Below, piece by piece: positions 16,703 to 25,414 of a stretch of 64,000 nt of DNA; the stretch's first letter is position 1, and every line of letters starts with the position of its first letter. Origin of the DNA: Chlamydiota bacterium (lineage in GTDB: Bacteria; Auribacterota; Tritonobacteria; UBA1439); assembly GCA_012729785.1 (NCBI GenBank), contig JAAYCL010000011.1, forward strand, positions 3,987 through 67,986, given 5' to 3'. The notes under the pieces are model-generated. The model saw only the letters and a list, made by a program, of their open reading frames with translations. It was not told the origin of the DNA and searched no databases. The translations under genes were made by a program, and so were the position numbers.

Positions 16703-17173
16703 TCAGGCGTCCCGGCCGAGAAGCCGATCCGCGGAGCAAGGGCATTCGGGCGAAAGGAGGACCCAGCAGGAGAGCGCCAGGAAGACGACGTCGCGGACGA
16801 GCAGATCCAGCGCCGCGCCCGGCCCGGTGCGGGCGAAGGAGAAGCAGCCGCAATCGAAGTCGAGGCCGCGCGCGAGGTTGAAGGCGAGCGCGCAGATGAA
16901 CACGAGCAGGCTCAAAGAGACGGCGAGCGCCGCGCCGCGGCGCAGCAGCCCCGCCAGGAGGAGCGCCCCCGCGGCGAGCTCCACACCGGGCAGGACGATC
17001 GCTGTGAGGTTGATCGCCCAGGGGGGGAGGATCTTGTAGCCGTAGACGATCCGGCTGAACGAGACCGGATCCGCGAGCTTGTGGAGGCTCGCATAGACGA
17101 AGAGGCCGCCGAGGAACAGCCGGGCGAGGAGCAGTCCCGCCGCCCGCACCCAACGCGCCGCGCGCGGACTCAT
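16703..17173 (-). CDS. MauE/DoxX-family membrane protein
   Basis: 156 residues with four predicted transmembrane segments. The motif FVYASLHKLADPVSFS near residue 26 is typical of MauE (methylamine utilisation) and DoxX families. Cys residues sit at 108 and 110 (FDCGCFSF) and at 144 and 146 (ECPCS), possible redox pairs. Its start overlaps the stop of the upstream rhodanese gene (ATGA). The pair probably handles periplasmic thiols or disulfides. Confidence 0.85.
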   Translation of the reverse strand: MSPRAARWVRAAGLLLARLFLGGLFVYASLHKLADPVSFSRIVYGYKILPPWAINLTAIVLPGVELAAGALLLAGLLRRGAALAVSLSLLVFICALAFNLARGLDFDCGCFSFARTGPGAALDLLVRDVVFLALSCWVLLSPECPCSADRLLGRDA

Positions 17174-17688
17174 GGGGCCCCCTCCGCGGCCGTCGCCCTG
17201 CCCGCCGCGCGCCACTCCCTGAGGCCGCCCGCGAAGACGCGCACGGCGTCGACCCCCGCCTCGCGCAGCCGGCGGGCGACGAGGTGCGCCTCGTCGCAGT
17301 CGATCCCCGCGCAGTAGACCACCGTCGATTCGGCCTCCCCGCAGAGCAGGAGGGCCTCCTCGATCCTCTCGTCCGCCTCGTCCTCCGGGAAGGAGGCCGC
17401 GCCGGGGATATGCCCCGCGGCGTACTCCTCCGCGGGGCGGGCGTCGAGGAAGAGGGCGCCCTCGTCGAGGAGGCGCGCCGCCTCGGCCAACCCGATCTCC
17501 ACGTTGCCGTAGGTCGGCGCGTGCACGCCGCCGGCGGAGCGGACGCCGTACGGCTTCGTCCAGTCCCCCAGGAGCGGGATGCCGCGGGGGGAGACGGCGT
17601 TGCTCAGGAGCCCCGCGAGCGCACCCGCGGCCAAAACCAGCGCGAGTTCCCGCGCGGCGCGCGGGGGATCGTGGTGTCGGGCTCTCAT
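17170..17688 (-). CDS. Membrane-anchored rhodanese-like protein
   Basis: 172 residues. An N-terminal hydrophobic segment (about 13-30) anchors it. The rhodanese fold shows FLDARPAEEYAAGHIPGA, then VVYCAGIDCDEAH with active-site Cys126 (a second Cys at 131), and a C-terminal RVFAGGLREWR. Rhodaneses move sulfane sulfur or sense redox state. ATG 17688 has no clear Shine-Dalgarno; an in-frame ATG pair 18-21 bases upstream is an alternative. Translationally coupled to the MauE-like gene. Confidence 0.85.
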   Translation of the reverse strand: MRARHHDPPRAARELALVLAAGALAGLLSNAVSPRGIPLLGDWTKPYGVRSAGGVHAPTYGNVEIGLAEAARLLDEGALFLDARPAEEYAAGHIPGAASFPEDEADERIEEALLLCGEAESTVVYCAGIDCDEAHLVARRLREAGVDAVRVFAGGLREWRAAGRATAAEGAP

Positions 17689-17971
17689 AGTCTCTGCGGC
17701 CATCATAGCGGAGTCGCCGCCGCCGAAACAAGCATTTCCGCGGATTTTCGCGCCGCCTTTCCCGGCCGGCGCGCGCCGTCGGATTTGCACCGCCGCGCCG
17801 ACGCCGGTTCCGCGCCGTTCGCCGCCTCCGGGAACGATCCCCGCGCCGGCCCGCCGCCTCGCCGATGTCGCCGTCCTCCGCGACGGGGCGCAGGCGGCCC
17901 CCAAGCGGGGGGAGGGAGGTTTTTTCTGTTTCCGCCCGGGCGCCCGGTGTATACTGATGCGCCGCGAAACA

Positions 17972-19273
17972 ATGAACGCATCCGCCCGCATCGCCGTCTC
18001 GGCGCTCGTCGCCGCCTGTCTGCTTCCCGCGTTCGCGGGGGCGCAGGTGGACATCACCATCACCAAGCAGTACGCCCGCAAGACCGTGATCGCCGTCCCC
18101 TCCTTCGCGCGCCAGGAGGGCGGCGACGAGAAGCTGTCCCGTTCGCTCGCCGAGATGCTCAAGTCCGATCTCGACGCCTCCGGGTATTTCGACACGGTGA
18201 AGAAGCAGCAGTTCGCGGACGAGACCGACCGGGAGGACCGCCAAAGGGGGAGGATCGACCTCCAGGAGTGGACGCGCCTCCGCGCGGAGATGGTCGTCAA
18301 GACCGAGGTCGCCGTCCGCGGCGCCGCCCTCTCCCTCACCTCCCGGCTCTACGCCGTCCGGGACGGAAAGAACCTCTTCTCGCAGGCGTACCGCGGGGAG
18401 CTGTCGGCCTCCGCGCAGCTCATCCACCGGCTCGCCAACGACATCATCAAGGCGGTCACCGGCGAGACGGGCCTCTGCGGGACGCAGATCGCCTTCGTCT
18501 CCGACGCCAGCGGCATGAAGCAGATCTGCCTGATGGAGTACGGGAGCGCCGCCTACCGCCAGGTCACGAGCGGCAAGAACATCTCGCTCTTCCCGTCGTG
18601 GACCCCCGACGCCGGAAGCCTCGTCTTCACCTCGTACGTCCGCGGCTTCCCCGAGCTGTTCCTGATGGACCTCGGATCGAGGAACGCGCGGGCGATCGCC
18701 TCGTTCCCGGGCCTCAACGCCTTCGGCGACGTGTCGCCGGACGGTCGCGAGATGCTGCTCACGCTCTCCAGGTCCGGGAACCCCGAGCTCTACCGGATGG
18801 AGCTGGCCTCGGGAACGGTGACGCGCCTGACCCGCACGGCGTGGATAGAGTCGTCGCCCTGCTGGTCTCCGGACGGCCGGCAGATCGCCTTCGTCTCCGA
18901 CCAGACCGGCTCGCCGCAGATCTACCTGATGGACGCCCGGGGAAAGACGCCGCCGAAGCGCCTGACATTCAAAGGCTCCTACAACACCGAGCCCGACTGG
19001 TCGCCGGACGGCGAATCGATCGTCTACAGTTCCCGGCAGGGCGGCTTCGGCATCTGGCTGGTCAACCTGAAGACGCGCGAGGAGATCCCCCTGCCCCGCT
19101 CGGGCTCCAGCGACGAGGCGCCCTCCTGGGCCCCCGACAGCCGGCACATCGTCTACTGCGTCCAGCGCGGCAGGAAGCGCGATCTGTTCATAATGGACGT
19201 CTACGACCGCGCGCCGACGCAGATCACCCGCGGTCCCGGCAACTTCTCCTCCCCCGCCTGGGCCCCCCGCTGA
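17972..19273 (+). CDS. tolB: TolB-like periplasmic beta-propeller protein
   Basis: 433 residues. Signal peptide 1-24 (ends AFAGAQ). The TolB N-terminal domain (about 25-155) is followed by five propeller blades with WD40-like PD40 repeats (SWTPDAGSLVFTS, VSPDGREMLLT, CWSPDGRQIAFVS, DWSPDGESIVYSS and SWAPDSRHIVYC). TolB normally works with TolA-TolQ-TolR and Pal at the envelope during division; none of those is nearby. ATG 17972 was preferred over ATG 17957, because a TATACT box at 17950-17955 puts the transcript start between them. Confidence 0.92.
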   Translation: MNASARIAVSALVAACLLPAFAGAQVDITITKQYARKTVIAVPSFARQEGGDEKLSRSLAEMLKSDLDASGYFDTVKKQQFADETDREDRQRGRIDLQEWTRLRAEMVVKTEVAVRGAALSLTSRLYAVRDGKNLFSQAYRGELSASAQLIHRLANDIIKAVTGETGLCGTQIAFVSDASGMKQICLMEYGSAAYRQVTSGKNISLFPSWTPDAGSLVFTSYVRGFPELFLMDLGSRNARAIASFPGLNAFGDVSPDGREMLLTLSRSGNPELYRMELASGTVTRLTRTAWIESSPCWSPDGRQIAFVSDQTGSPQIYLMDARGKTPPKRLTFKGSYNTEPDWSPDGESIVYSSRQGGFGIWLVNLKTREEIPLPRSGSSDEAPSWAPDSRHIVYCVQRGRKRDLFIMDVYDRAPTQITRGPGNFSSPAWAPR

Positions 19274-19493
19274 CGCAGACGTCGTGCCCGACCCGCGCGC
19301 CTCGGACAGGGGGCGCCATCCTGCTCCCCCCGGCGCCGCGTTCCGCTCCGTTTCGTCACCGGGCGAATCTCCACGCGCCATCCTCCGCTGAAATATGCCG
19401 GCTGCAGGCGGGGATGGCGCGGGCCGACCTGTCGTATAACTCCATGAACAGCCGCGGTGCGGCGACGGCCGGGCCAACAGGGAGGAGGGTGCG

Positions 19494-19838
19494 ATGAAAA
19501 AGGCGATCGTGGCGCTGATGATCCTCGCGGTGGCGGCGAGCCCCGCCCTCGCGAAAAAGCACGGAAAACCGCGGCACTCGCGAAAATCGAACGCGGCCCT
19601 CTGTTTCCCCTACGGCGACACCGCGGTGGCGGCGGCCACGGCCTTCAGCATCATCTTCGACAGCATCAAGGGCGTCGACAGGTACTACCCGGTGCCCGTG
19701 GCGCAACCGGTCTACGTGCCGCAACCGGTGCCAGTCTCGGTCTGCCCGCCACAGCCGGTCTACTACCAGGCGTACCAGCCGGTCGCCTGCAACCTCCCCG
19801 CGGCGTACGCGCCCGTTCCGTACTATCCGGTCCGCTGA
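19494..19838 (+). CDS. Small secreted Pro/Tyr/Val-rich protein
   Basis: 114 residues. Signal peptide MKKAIVALMILAV to SPALA (about 1-20). A short basic stretch (KKHGKPRHSRK) follows, then a region rich in Pro, Tyr and Val with PVPVAQP, QPVPVS and three Cys. The signal peptide is very close to that of the 12409-12837 product, and both have Tyr/Pro-rich tails, so they probably form a paralogous family. ATG 19494 has GGGAGGAGGG. Confidence 0.75.
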   Translation: MKKAIVALMILAVAASPALAKKHGKPRHSRKSNAALCFPYGDTAVAAATAFSIIFDSIKGVDRYYPVPVAQPVYVPQPVPVSVCPPQPVYYQAYQPVACNLPAAYAPVPYYPVR

Positions 19839-19950
19839 CCGGAAGCCGCGGAGGGGTTCGGGGGAAACGCAGCGGATCCGGCGGGACGCCTCGTCCGGCG
19901 CCCCGCCCGGTCCGATCGGCGGCTTCTCCCGAACCGGTTCCCGATCCTCC

Positions 19951-19979
19951 TTGAGGCGACGGCATCAGTATGCTACTAT
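19951..19979 (+). promoter_or_regulatory. Promoter of the topoisomerase VI operon
   Basis: TTGAGG (19951-19956), a 17-base spacer, TACTAT (19974-19979). The predicted start near 19987 leaves about 30 bases of leader before the ATG at 20017. Confidence 0.7.
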
Positions 19980-20016
19980 GCCGAATCGTCGCAATTGGAT
20001 CGGGGAACACGACACA

Positions 20017-21753
20017 ATGTCGGCGAAGAAAGCCGCGAAAAAACCGGCCGCGAAAGCAGCCGCGGGCGGGGAAAACCCCCGGGGGACGCGCGCCGCCCAG
20101 GCGCGGGGCCGGCGCGGGGTAAAGACCCCGCACGAGCTCCGTGAGAACGGCATCGCCCTCCACCAGGAGGAGATCGCCTACCAGATGGCGCTCCGGCAGC
20201 GCGAGATCTCCGTCTCCGAGTTCTTCACGAAGAACCGGCACCTGCTCGGTTTCGACAATCCGAAGAAGGCGCTCCTCACCACGGTCAAGGAGGCGGTGGA
20301 CAACAGCCTCGACGCGTGCGAGGAGGCCAAGATACTCCCCGAACTCACGGTGGAGGTGCGCCAGACCGGCGAGGACCGGTACCGCGTCGCGGTCGAGGAC
20401 AACGGCCCCGGGATCGTCAGGAGCCAGGTGCCGCGGATATTCGGCAAGCTCCTCTACGGCTCCAAGTTCCACGCCCTCAAGCAGGCCAGGGGCCAGCAGG
20501 GGATCGGCATCTCCGCCGCGGGGATGTACGGCCAGCTCACGACCGGCCAGTCGATTCGGATCATCTCCCGCATCGGCCCGCGGAAGCCCGCCCACTATTT
20601 CGAGATCCGCATCGACACGGTGAAGAACGCCCCCGAGATCGTCCGGGACGAACCGGCGGAGTGGGCCCCCCCGCACGGCACGCGGGTCGAGATCGACCTC
20701 GAGGCCCGATACCAGCGGGGGCGGCAGTCCGTGGAGCAGTACCTCGAGCAGGTCTCACTCGCCAACCCGCACGTCCGCATCGTCTACCAGGGGCCCGAAG
20801 GGGAGAAGGCCGTGCTCGCCCGCGCGGCCACGCAGCTCCCGCGCGAACCCAAGCAGATCCGGCCGCACCCGTACGGGGTGGAGCTCGGGGTGCTGATGCA
20901 GATGCTCAAGACGACGAAGGCCAGGCGCCTCCGCTCGTTCCTCATGCAGGACTTCTCCCGGGTCGGCGGGAAGGTCGCGCGGGAGATATGCGCGAAGGCC
21001 GGCCTCAACGAGACGGCATGGCCCTCCCGCATCGCGCGCGAGGAGTCCGACAAGCTCTACGCCGCACTCAACGCCACGAAGATAATGAGCCCCCCCACCG
21101 ACTGCCTCTCCCCGATCGGGGAGGAGCTCATCCTGGCCGCCCTGAAGAAGGGGATCGCGGCGCACTTCTACACCGCCACCACCCGCCCCCCCGGCGTCTA
21201 CCGCGGCAACCCGTTCCAGATCGAGGTCGGGCTCGCCTGGGGCGGCGCCGCGACCGCGGAGGACGACGAGGAGGGCGGGGACGCGGGGGGGCAGGAACAG
21301 CTCGCCAGCCTCGTCCGCTTCGCCAACCGCGTGCCGCTCCTCTACCAGCAGTCGGCCTGCGCCATCACGCGCGCGGTGATCGGGACCAACTGGCGCGCCT
21401 ACGGCCTCGCGCAGGGACGCGGCGCCCTCCCCTCGGGGCCGCTCACCCTGATGGTGCACATGGTGTCGGTCTGGGTCCCGTTCACCTCCGAGAGCAAGGA
21501 GGCGATCGCCCACTATCCGGAGGTCATGAAGGAGATACGTCTCGGCCTCCAGGAGGTGGGGAGGAAGCTCAAGGGGTTCCTCGGCCGGCGCGCCCGGATC
21601 GCCGACGCCGAGAAGAAGAAGGCGTATATCGAGAAGTACCTGCCGCACATCGGCATCGCGCTCCGGGAGATCCTGAAGCTCGACAAGGCGGAGGAGGCGA
21701 AGGTCGTGCGGATCCTGACGGAGATACTCGAGAAGTCGAGGTCGATCGAATGA
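20017..21753 (+). CDS. top6B: DNA topoisomerase VI subunit B
   Basis: 578 residues. An ATP-binding GHKL domain has EAVDNSLDA (Asn96 of the N box), VEDNGPG (127-132) and GQQGIG (159-164). It is followed by helix-turn-helix and transducer regions typical of Top6B. A Lys/Ala-rich N-terminal extension (1-37) is not part of the usual core and may bind DNA. An acidic Gly-rich insert (ATAEDDEEGGD, about 410-425) is also present. Type IIB enzymes relax and decatenate DNA in archaea and plants and are rare in bacteria. The start ATG 20017 fits the promoter just upstream. Overlaps top6A. Confidence 0.95.
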   Translation: MSAKKAAKKPAAKAAAGGENPRGTRAAQARGRRGVKTPHELRENGIALHQEEIAYQMALRQREISVSEFFTKNRHLLGFDNPKKALLTTVKEAVDNSLDACEEAKILPELTVEVRQTGEDRYRVAVEDNGPGIVRSQVPRIFGKLLYGSKFHALKQARGQQGIGISAAGMYGQLTTGQSIRIISRIGPRKPAHYFEIRIDTVKNAPEIVRDEPAEWAPPHGTRVEIDLEARYQRGRQSVEQYLEQVSLANPHVRIVYQGPEGEKAVLARAATQLPREPKQIRPHPYGVELGVLMQMLKTTKARRLRSFLMQDFSRVGGKVAREICAKAGLNETAWPSRIAREESDKLYAALNATKIMSPPTDCLSPIGEELILAALKKGIAAHFYTATTRPPGVYRGNPFQIEVGLAWGGAATAEDDEEGGDAGGQEQLASLVRFANRVPLLYQQSACAITRAVIGTNWRAYGLAQGRGALPSGPLTLMVHMVSVWVPFTSESKEAIAHYPEVMKEIRLGLQEVGRKLKGFLGRRARIADAEKKKAYIEKYLPHIGIALREILKLDKAEEAKVVRILTEILEKSRSIE

Positions 21754-22862
21754 GCCGCCGGGGAGGAAAGACGGTGAACAAGACATCCGCCAGGATCGCG
21801 CAGGCGGCCCGCGACATCTACCGGACGGTCCTGAAGAAGAAGAAACCGTCCCTCAACCTCCCGATCCGCTCGCTCGACAACGTCCGCTACAACCCGAAAA
21901 CCGGCTACTTCGAGATCGGGCGGCGCAAAAAGCAGCGGACGCTCACCGTCGGGACCGCCAAGACGTTCGCCCAGTCGCTGAAGATGATGTCCCTCTCCAA
22001 CGAGCTGCTCCGGAAGGACGATATCGCCACGAAGCGGGAGGCGTACTACGTCTCGAAGAACTGGGGCGACGCGCGGTTCGACGAGCAGCCCGAGTCGGAC
22101 GCGGTGATGGACGATATCGAGGCGTTCTTCGAGGTCAACCGCGAGCAGCTCGGTTTCATCCCCGAGGAGAAGGGCGGCGAGGTGGCGGGCCGCCTCGTCG
22201 TGGTGGACCGCGACGCGGAGACCGGGAAGCGGCTGAAGATCGACTGCACCCGCTTCGGCTCCGGCGCCTACTCGATCCCGATCTCCGTCGAGGAGCTCGA
22301 GTTCCAGACCGGCGCCCGCTTCATCCTCGCGATCGAGACCGCCGGGATGTTCCAGCGCCTCGTGAAGCACAACTTCTGGAAGAAGGCGGACTGCATCCTC
22401 GTCTCGATGGGCGGGGTCCCCACGCGCGCCTGCCGCCGGTTCATCCGCCGCCTCGCGGACGAGAGGCGCATCCCGGTCTATGCGTTCGTGGACGGCGACC
22501 CGTACGGGATCACGAACATCTACCGCACGCTCAAGGTGGGGTCCGGGAACGCCGCCCACATCAACCGCTTCTTCTGCGTCCCGCAGGCGCGCTACCTGGG
22601 CGTCACCCCGCAGGACATCGTCGACTACAAGCTCCAGGACGCCACCCATCCGCTCAAGGAGGTGGACGTCAAGCGCGCCAGGGACGCCCTCGCGAACGAC
22701 CCGTTCATACGGCACGAGAAGGCGTGGCAGGAGGCGCTCGAGCAGATGATCCGGATGGGGGTGAGGGTCGAGCAGCAGGCGTTCGCCAAGCACAACCTCA
22801 ACTACGTCCTCGACGTCTACCTGCCGAAGAAGCTGAAGAATCCCGAGCGGTTCCTGCCCTGA
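21750..22862 (+). CDS. top6A: DNA topoisomerase VI subunit A (Spo11-like)
   Basis: 370 residues. The N-terminal winged-helix (CAP-like) domain carries the DNA-cleaving Tyr in TKREAYYVSKN (Tyr99 or Tyr100). The Toprim domain has the acidic residues in LAIETAGM and FVDGDPYG (DxD). Together with Top6B it forms the heterotetramer that cuts both strands with 2-base overhangs. The ATG lies inside the stop of top6B (ATGA), so the subunits are translationally coupled. It ends three bases before the converging CNNM gene. Confidence 0.95.
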   Translation: MSRRGGKTVNKTSARIAQAARDIYRTVLKKKKPSLNLPIRSLDNVRYNPKTGYFEIGRRKKQRTLTVGTAKTFAQSLKMMSLSNELLRKDDIATKREAYYVSKNWGDARFDEQPESDAVMDDIEAFFEVNREQLGFIPEEKGGEVAGRLVVVDRDAETGKRLKIDCTRFGSGAYSIPISVEELEFQTGARFILAIETAGMFQRLVKHNFWKKADCILVSMGGVPTRACRRFIRRLADERRIPVYAFVDGDPYGITNIYRTLKVGSGNAAHINRFFCVPQARYLGVTPQDIVDYKLQDATHPLKEVDVKRARDALANDPFIRHEKAWQEALEQMIRMGVRVEQQAFAKHNLNYVLDVYLPKKLKNPERFLP

Positions 22863-22865
22863 CCC

Positions 22866-24206
22866 TCAGCGGGAGTCGTCACGCGGCGGGCCCTCCGCCC
22901 CGATGCGGCTCACGATCGCCTCGAGCATCCTCCCGCTCCTGAACTTTCTCGGGATGACGCGCACCGCGTCGTGTTCGATGCATTCACCCCCCACGAGCGG
23001 GCCTCCCGCCCGCTCCGCGCACCAGTCCGAGAGCGTGGGGACGTCGCCGCCGGGGTACCGCGCCGCCCAGTCGAGGCCCAGCGCCGCGCCGACCGAGGTC
23101 ATGGGCACCCCTCCCCCCATTATCCACGACGCCCCGTAGGGCCTGACGTGCGTCATCGCCCGGTCGAACTCGTCCTCGATCTCGCCCACGAGCTCCTCGA
23201 GGATGTCCTCGAGCGTCAGCATCCCCAAAATCACGCGGCCGGGCCCCTCGATGAGCGCGATGTGGGCCTTCTCCATCATCATCCGTTCGAGCGCGTCGGC
23301 GACCGAGAGCCCCTCGTCGAGGCGCAGGAGGGGGCGGGTGATCCCCCGGACGGTGGGGTCCTCCGGGTTGATCCTGAGGGCCATCACGATATCCTTGAAG
23401 TTGACGTACCCCTCGATGGTCTGCGGCTCCCCTTTCCGCGCGCAGACGGGGAAGCGCGTGTGCATATCCATATGCGCCAGCACGAGGGCATCGGCGAGGC
23501 TGCTCTCCCGGGGGATCATGTAGATGTCGGCCGCGGGCACCATCAGGTCGCGCACCGCGTGCGTGGACAGGTGGGCCGCCGCCAGAACGATCCTCTCCCC
23601 CCGGGCGCCCAGCAGCTTCGAGGTCCTGCCGAGGGAGGCCGCCGCCCGCAGCTCGTAGAGCCCCGCCATCCTCTCGTCGACCGGGCCGGGCACCCTCTTC
23701 GAGATGAGGCCCACCGCCCTCGTGACGGCGGCCTCCACGAGCGAGACGACCGGATAGACGAGGGAGGCCAGCCGCTTCATCGCCGGCGAGAGCGAGAGGA
23801 CCATCAGCTCCTTGTTCCGCAGCGCGAGCATCTTGGGTATGAGCTCGCCGACCGTCATCGTGACGAACGTCAGGGGGATGACCAGCAGCACAAGCCCCAG
23901 GATCTCCGCGAGGAAGGCGGGGAGGCCCCACGAGTCCCTCAGCAGCGGGGAGAGCCGCTGCTCGACCCCGGCCCCGCCGACGGCGGCGGCGACCGCCCCG
24001 ACGAGGGTGATGCCGAGCTGGATGACGACGAGGCTCGCCTCCATCCTGCCCTTCATATACGCCGCCTCGGCGGCGCCCGGGCGGCCCGCGGCGACGGTCG
24101 CGTCGATCCTGGACTGGGAGATCGACGCGAGCGCCATCTCGTAGGCGGCGAAGACGGCGTTGCACGCGATCATCAAGGCGATCAGGAAGAGGTCTACGAG
24201 CGGCAT
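22866..24206 (-). CDS. CNNM/CorB-type CBS-domain transporter (hemolysin C-like)
   Basis: 446 residues. An N-terminal CNNM (DUF21) membrane domain with about four helices (about 1-185) is followed by a CBS pair (about 210-325; MVPAADIYMIP, VCARKGEPQTIEGYVN) and a C-terminal CorC_HlyC domain (from about 345, reading SWIMGGGVPM). The family exports magnesium or cobalt ions, or affects their balance. The frame starts at ATG 24206. It runs opposite to the topoisomerase operon, only three bases away. Confidence 0.9.
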   Translation of the reverse strand: MPLVDLFLIALMIACNAVFAAYEMALASISQSRIDATVAAGRPGAAEAAYMKGRMEASLVVIQLGITLVGAVAAAVGGAGVEQRLSPLLRDSWGLPAFLAEILGLVLLVIPLTFVTMTVGELIPKMLALRNKELMVLSLSPAMKRLASLVYPVVSLVEAAVTRAVGLISKRVPGPVDERMAGLYELRAAASLGRTSKLLGARGERIVLAAAHLSTHAVRDLMVPAADIYMIPRESSLADALVLAHMDMHTRFPVCARKGEPQTIEGYVNFKDIVMALRINPEDPTVRGITRPLLRLDEGLSVADALERMMMEKAHIALIEGPGRVILGMLTLEDILEELVGEIEDEFDRAMTHVRPYGASWIMGGGVPMTSVGAALGLDWAARYPGGDVPTLSDWCAERAGGPLVGGECIEHDAVRVIPRKFRSGRMLEAIVSRIGAEGPPRDDSR

Positions 24207-24243
24207 CGCATCCCTGTTTCAGGCGCGGCCTGCCGGAACGGCG

Positions 24244-25329
24244 TCAGTCGCCTGGAGACGGGCCCTCGGCGGAGGCGGCGGCCGCCCTCCTCCACTCCTT
24301 CCACTGCCGTCGCCACTCCCGCGTGACGGCCGCCTTGACCTTCTCGAGGGCGCGCGGGAGGCTCCCCTCGACGACCGCGCCCGCGGCGAGCCAGTGGCCG
24401 CCCCCCCCGAGCACGCGGGCGAGATCGTTCACCCGGAAGAAGTTCTTCGAACGGAAACTCACCTTGACCCTCCCCTCCGGGACCTGGCGGAGCAGGACGA
24501 CCAGCTCGACCGTCCTGATGGCGCGCACGTAGTTCATCAGGTAGTTCTCGCTCGCCTCGGGATCGGCGCCGGAGGCGTCGTACATCCTGCTGGTGACCGT
24601 GATCCACGCGATCCTCCCCCCGTGCTCCAGCCGCAGGGAGTTCAGCGCCTTCCCGAACAAGGCGGCCTCAGGGGCGGTGTGCGTCTGGAAGAGCTTGTCG
24701 AACACCTCGTACGGCTTCACCCCCGCCTCCATCAGTTCCGCGATGATCCGGTGCGTCTCCGGGGAGATCTTGGTGTAGATGAAGCCGCCGCTGTCGGTGT
24801 AGATCGCGACGTACAGGGCCAGGGCGATCCGCCGGTCGAGCGCGCACCCGAGCGCGCGCCCGAGGTCATGGATGAGCATCCCGGTCGCCACCGCCCGTTC
24901 GTCGATGATGTTGATGTCGGCGAACGCCTCCTCCTCGGCGAAGACGTGGTGGTCGATCGTGATCTTCGGGCAGGAAAGCGCGGGGACGAGCTCGCCCATC
25001 GCGCCGATGCGGAGCAGGGCGCAGGTGTCCACGACGAACCACGCGTCGCACGGGCCGATCCATTCCGCCCCGCCGCCCGGCGGGTAGACCTCGACGGTGC
25101 GGTCGGGATCGATGAACCGGAGGAGGCGCTGCGGCTCGTCGCAGTTCACCGCGCGGACATTCTTCCCCTTCTGGGTGAGGAACCAGGCGAGGGCGAGCTG
25201 CGAGCCGAGGGCGTCGCCGTCGGCGTGCTCGTGCCCGGTGATCAGGAACCGCGTCCCCCTCTCGATGATCGGGATGATTTGGTCCCAGCGCGACGCCCCT
25301 TCCCGCACCGCGGCCCTGTCGGGTTCCAT
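24244..25329 (-). CDS. nrnA: DHH-family phosphoesterase, NrnA-type
   Basis: 361 residues. DHH motifs: HADGDALGS, VVDTC, DHH (in KITIDHHV) and TDSGGF. The DHHA1 domain ends in GGGGHWLAAG. NrnA degrades short RNA oligonucleotides and 3'-phosphoadenosine 5'-phosphate. A Trp/Arg-rich C-terminal tail of about 35 residues (EWRRQWKEWRR) is outside the usual core. ATG 25329 was chosen; TTG three bases upstream is an alternative. It precedes the CNNM gene on the same strand by 37 bases. Confidence 0.88.
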   Translation of the reverse strand: MEPDRAAVREGASRWDQIIPIIERGTRFLITGHEHADGDALGSQLALAWFLTQKGKNVRAVNCDEPQRLLRFIDPDRTVEVYPPGGGAEWIGPCDAWFVVDTCALLRIGAMGELVPALSCPKITIDHHVFAEEEAFADINIIDERAVATGMLIHDLGRALGCALDRRIALALYVAIYTDSGGFIYTKISPETHRIIAELMEAGVKPYEVFDKLFQTHTAPEAALFGKALNSLRLEHGGRIAWITVTSRMYDASGADPEASENYLMNYVRAIRTVELVVLLRQVPEGRVKVSFRSKNFFRVNDLARVLGGGGHWLAAGAVVEGSLPRALEKVKAAVTREWRRQWKEWRRAAAASAEGPSPGD

Positions 25330-25350
25330 CAAACGAACGCCCCTCTTGTG

Positions 25351-25405
25351 TGGCAATCCCCCGGATCGGGAGTATACTATAGCACGTCGGCCGGACGCCC
25401 GCCAA
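25351..25405. promoter_or_regulatory. Overlapping divergent promoters (nrnA and GT)
   Basis: Plus strand: TGGCAA (25351-25356), 16-base spacer, TATACT (25373-25378). Minus strand: TTGGCG (25405-25400), 18-base spacer, TATAGT (25381-25376). The two -10 boxes overlap by three bases, so the two polymerases should exclude each other. Confidence 0.5.
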
Positions 25406-25414
25406 GGAGCGACC

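Noticed and set aside
14114-17317. A 3.2-kb plus-strand open frame
   Set aside because: It runs antisense to the UbiB kinase, the phasin-like gene and the MauE gene, with Arg/Glu-rich non-protein-like sequence and no start signal.
17957-17971. ATG 17957 as tolB start
   Set aside because: It is only two bases after the TATACT box, before any plausible transcript start.
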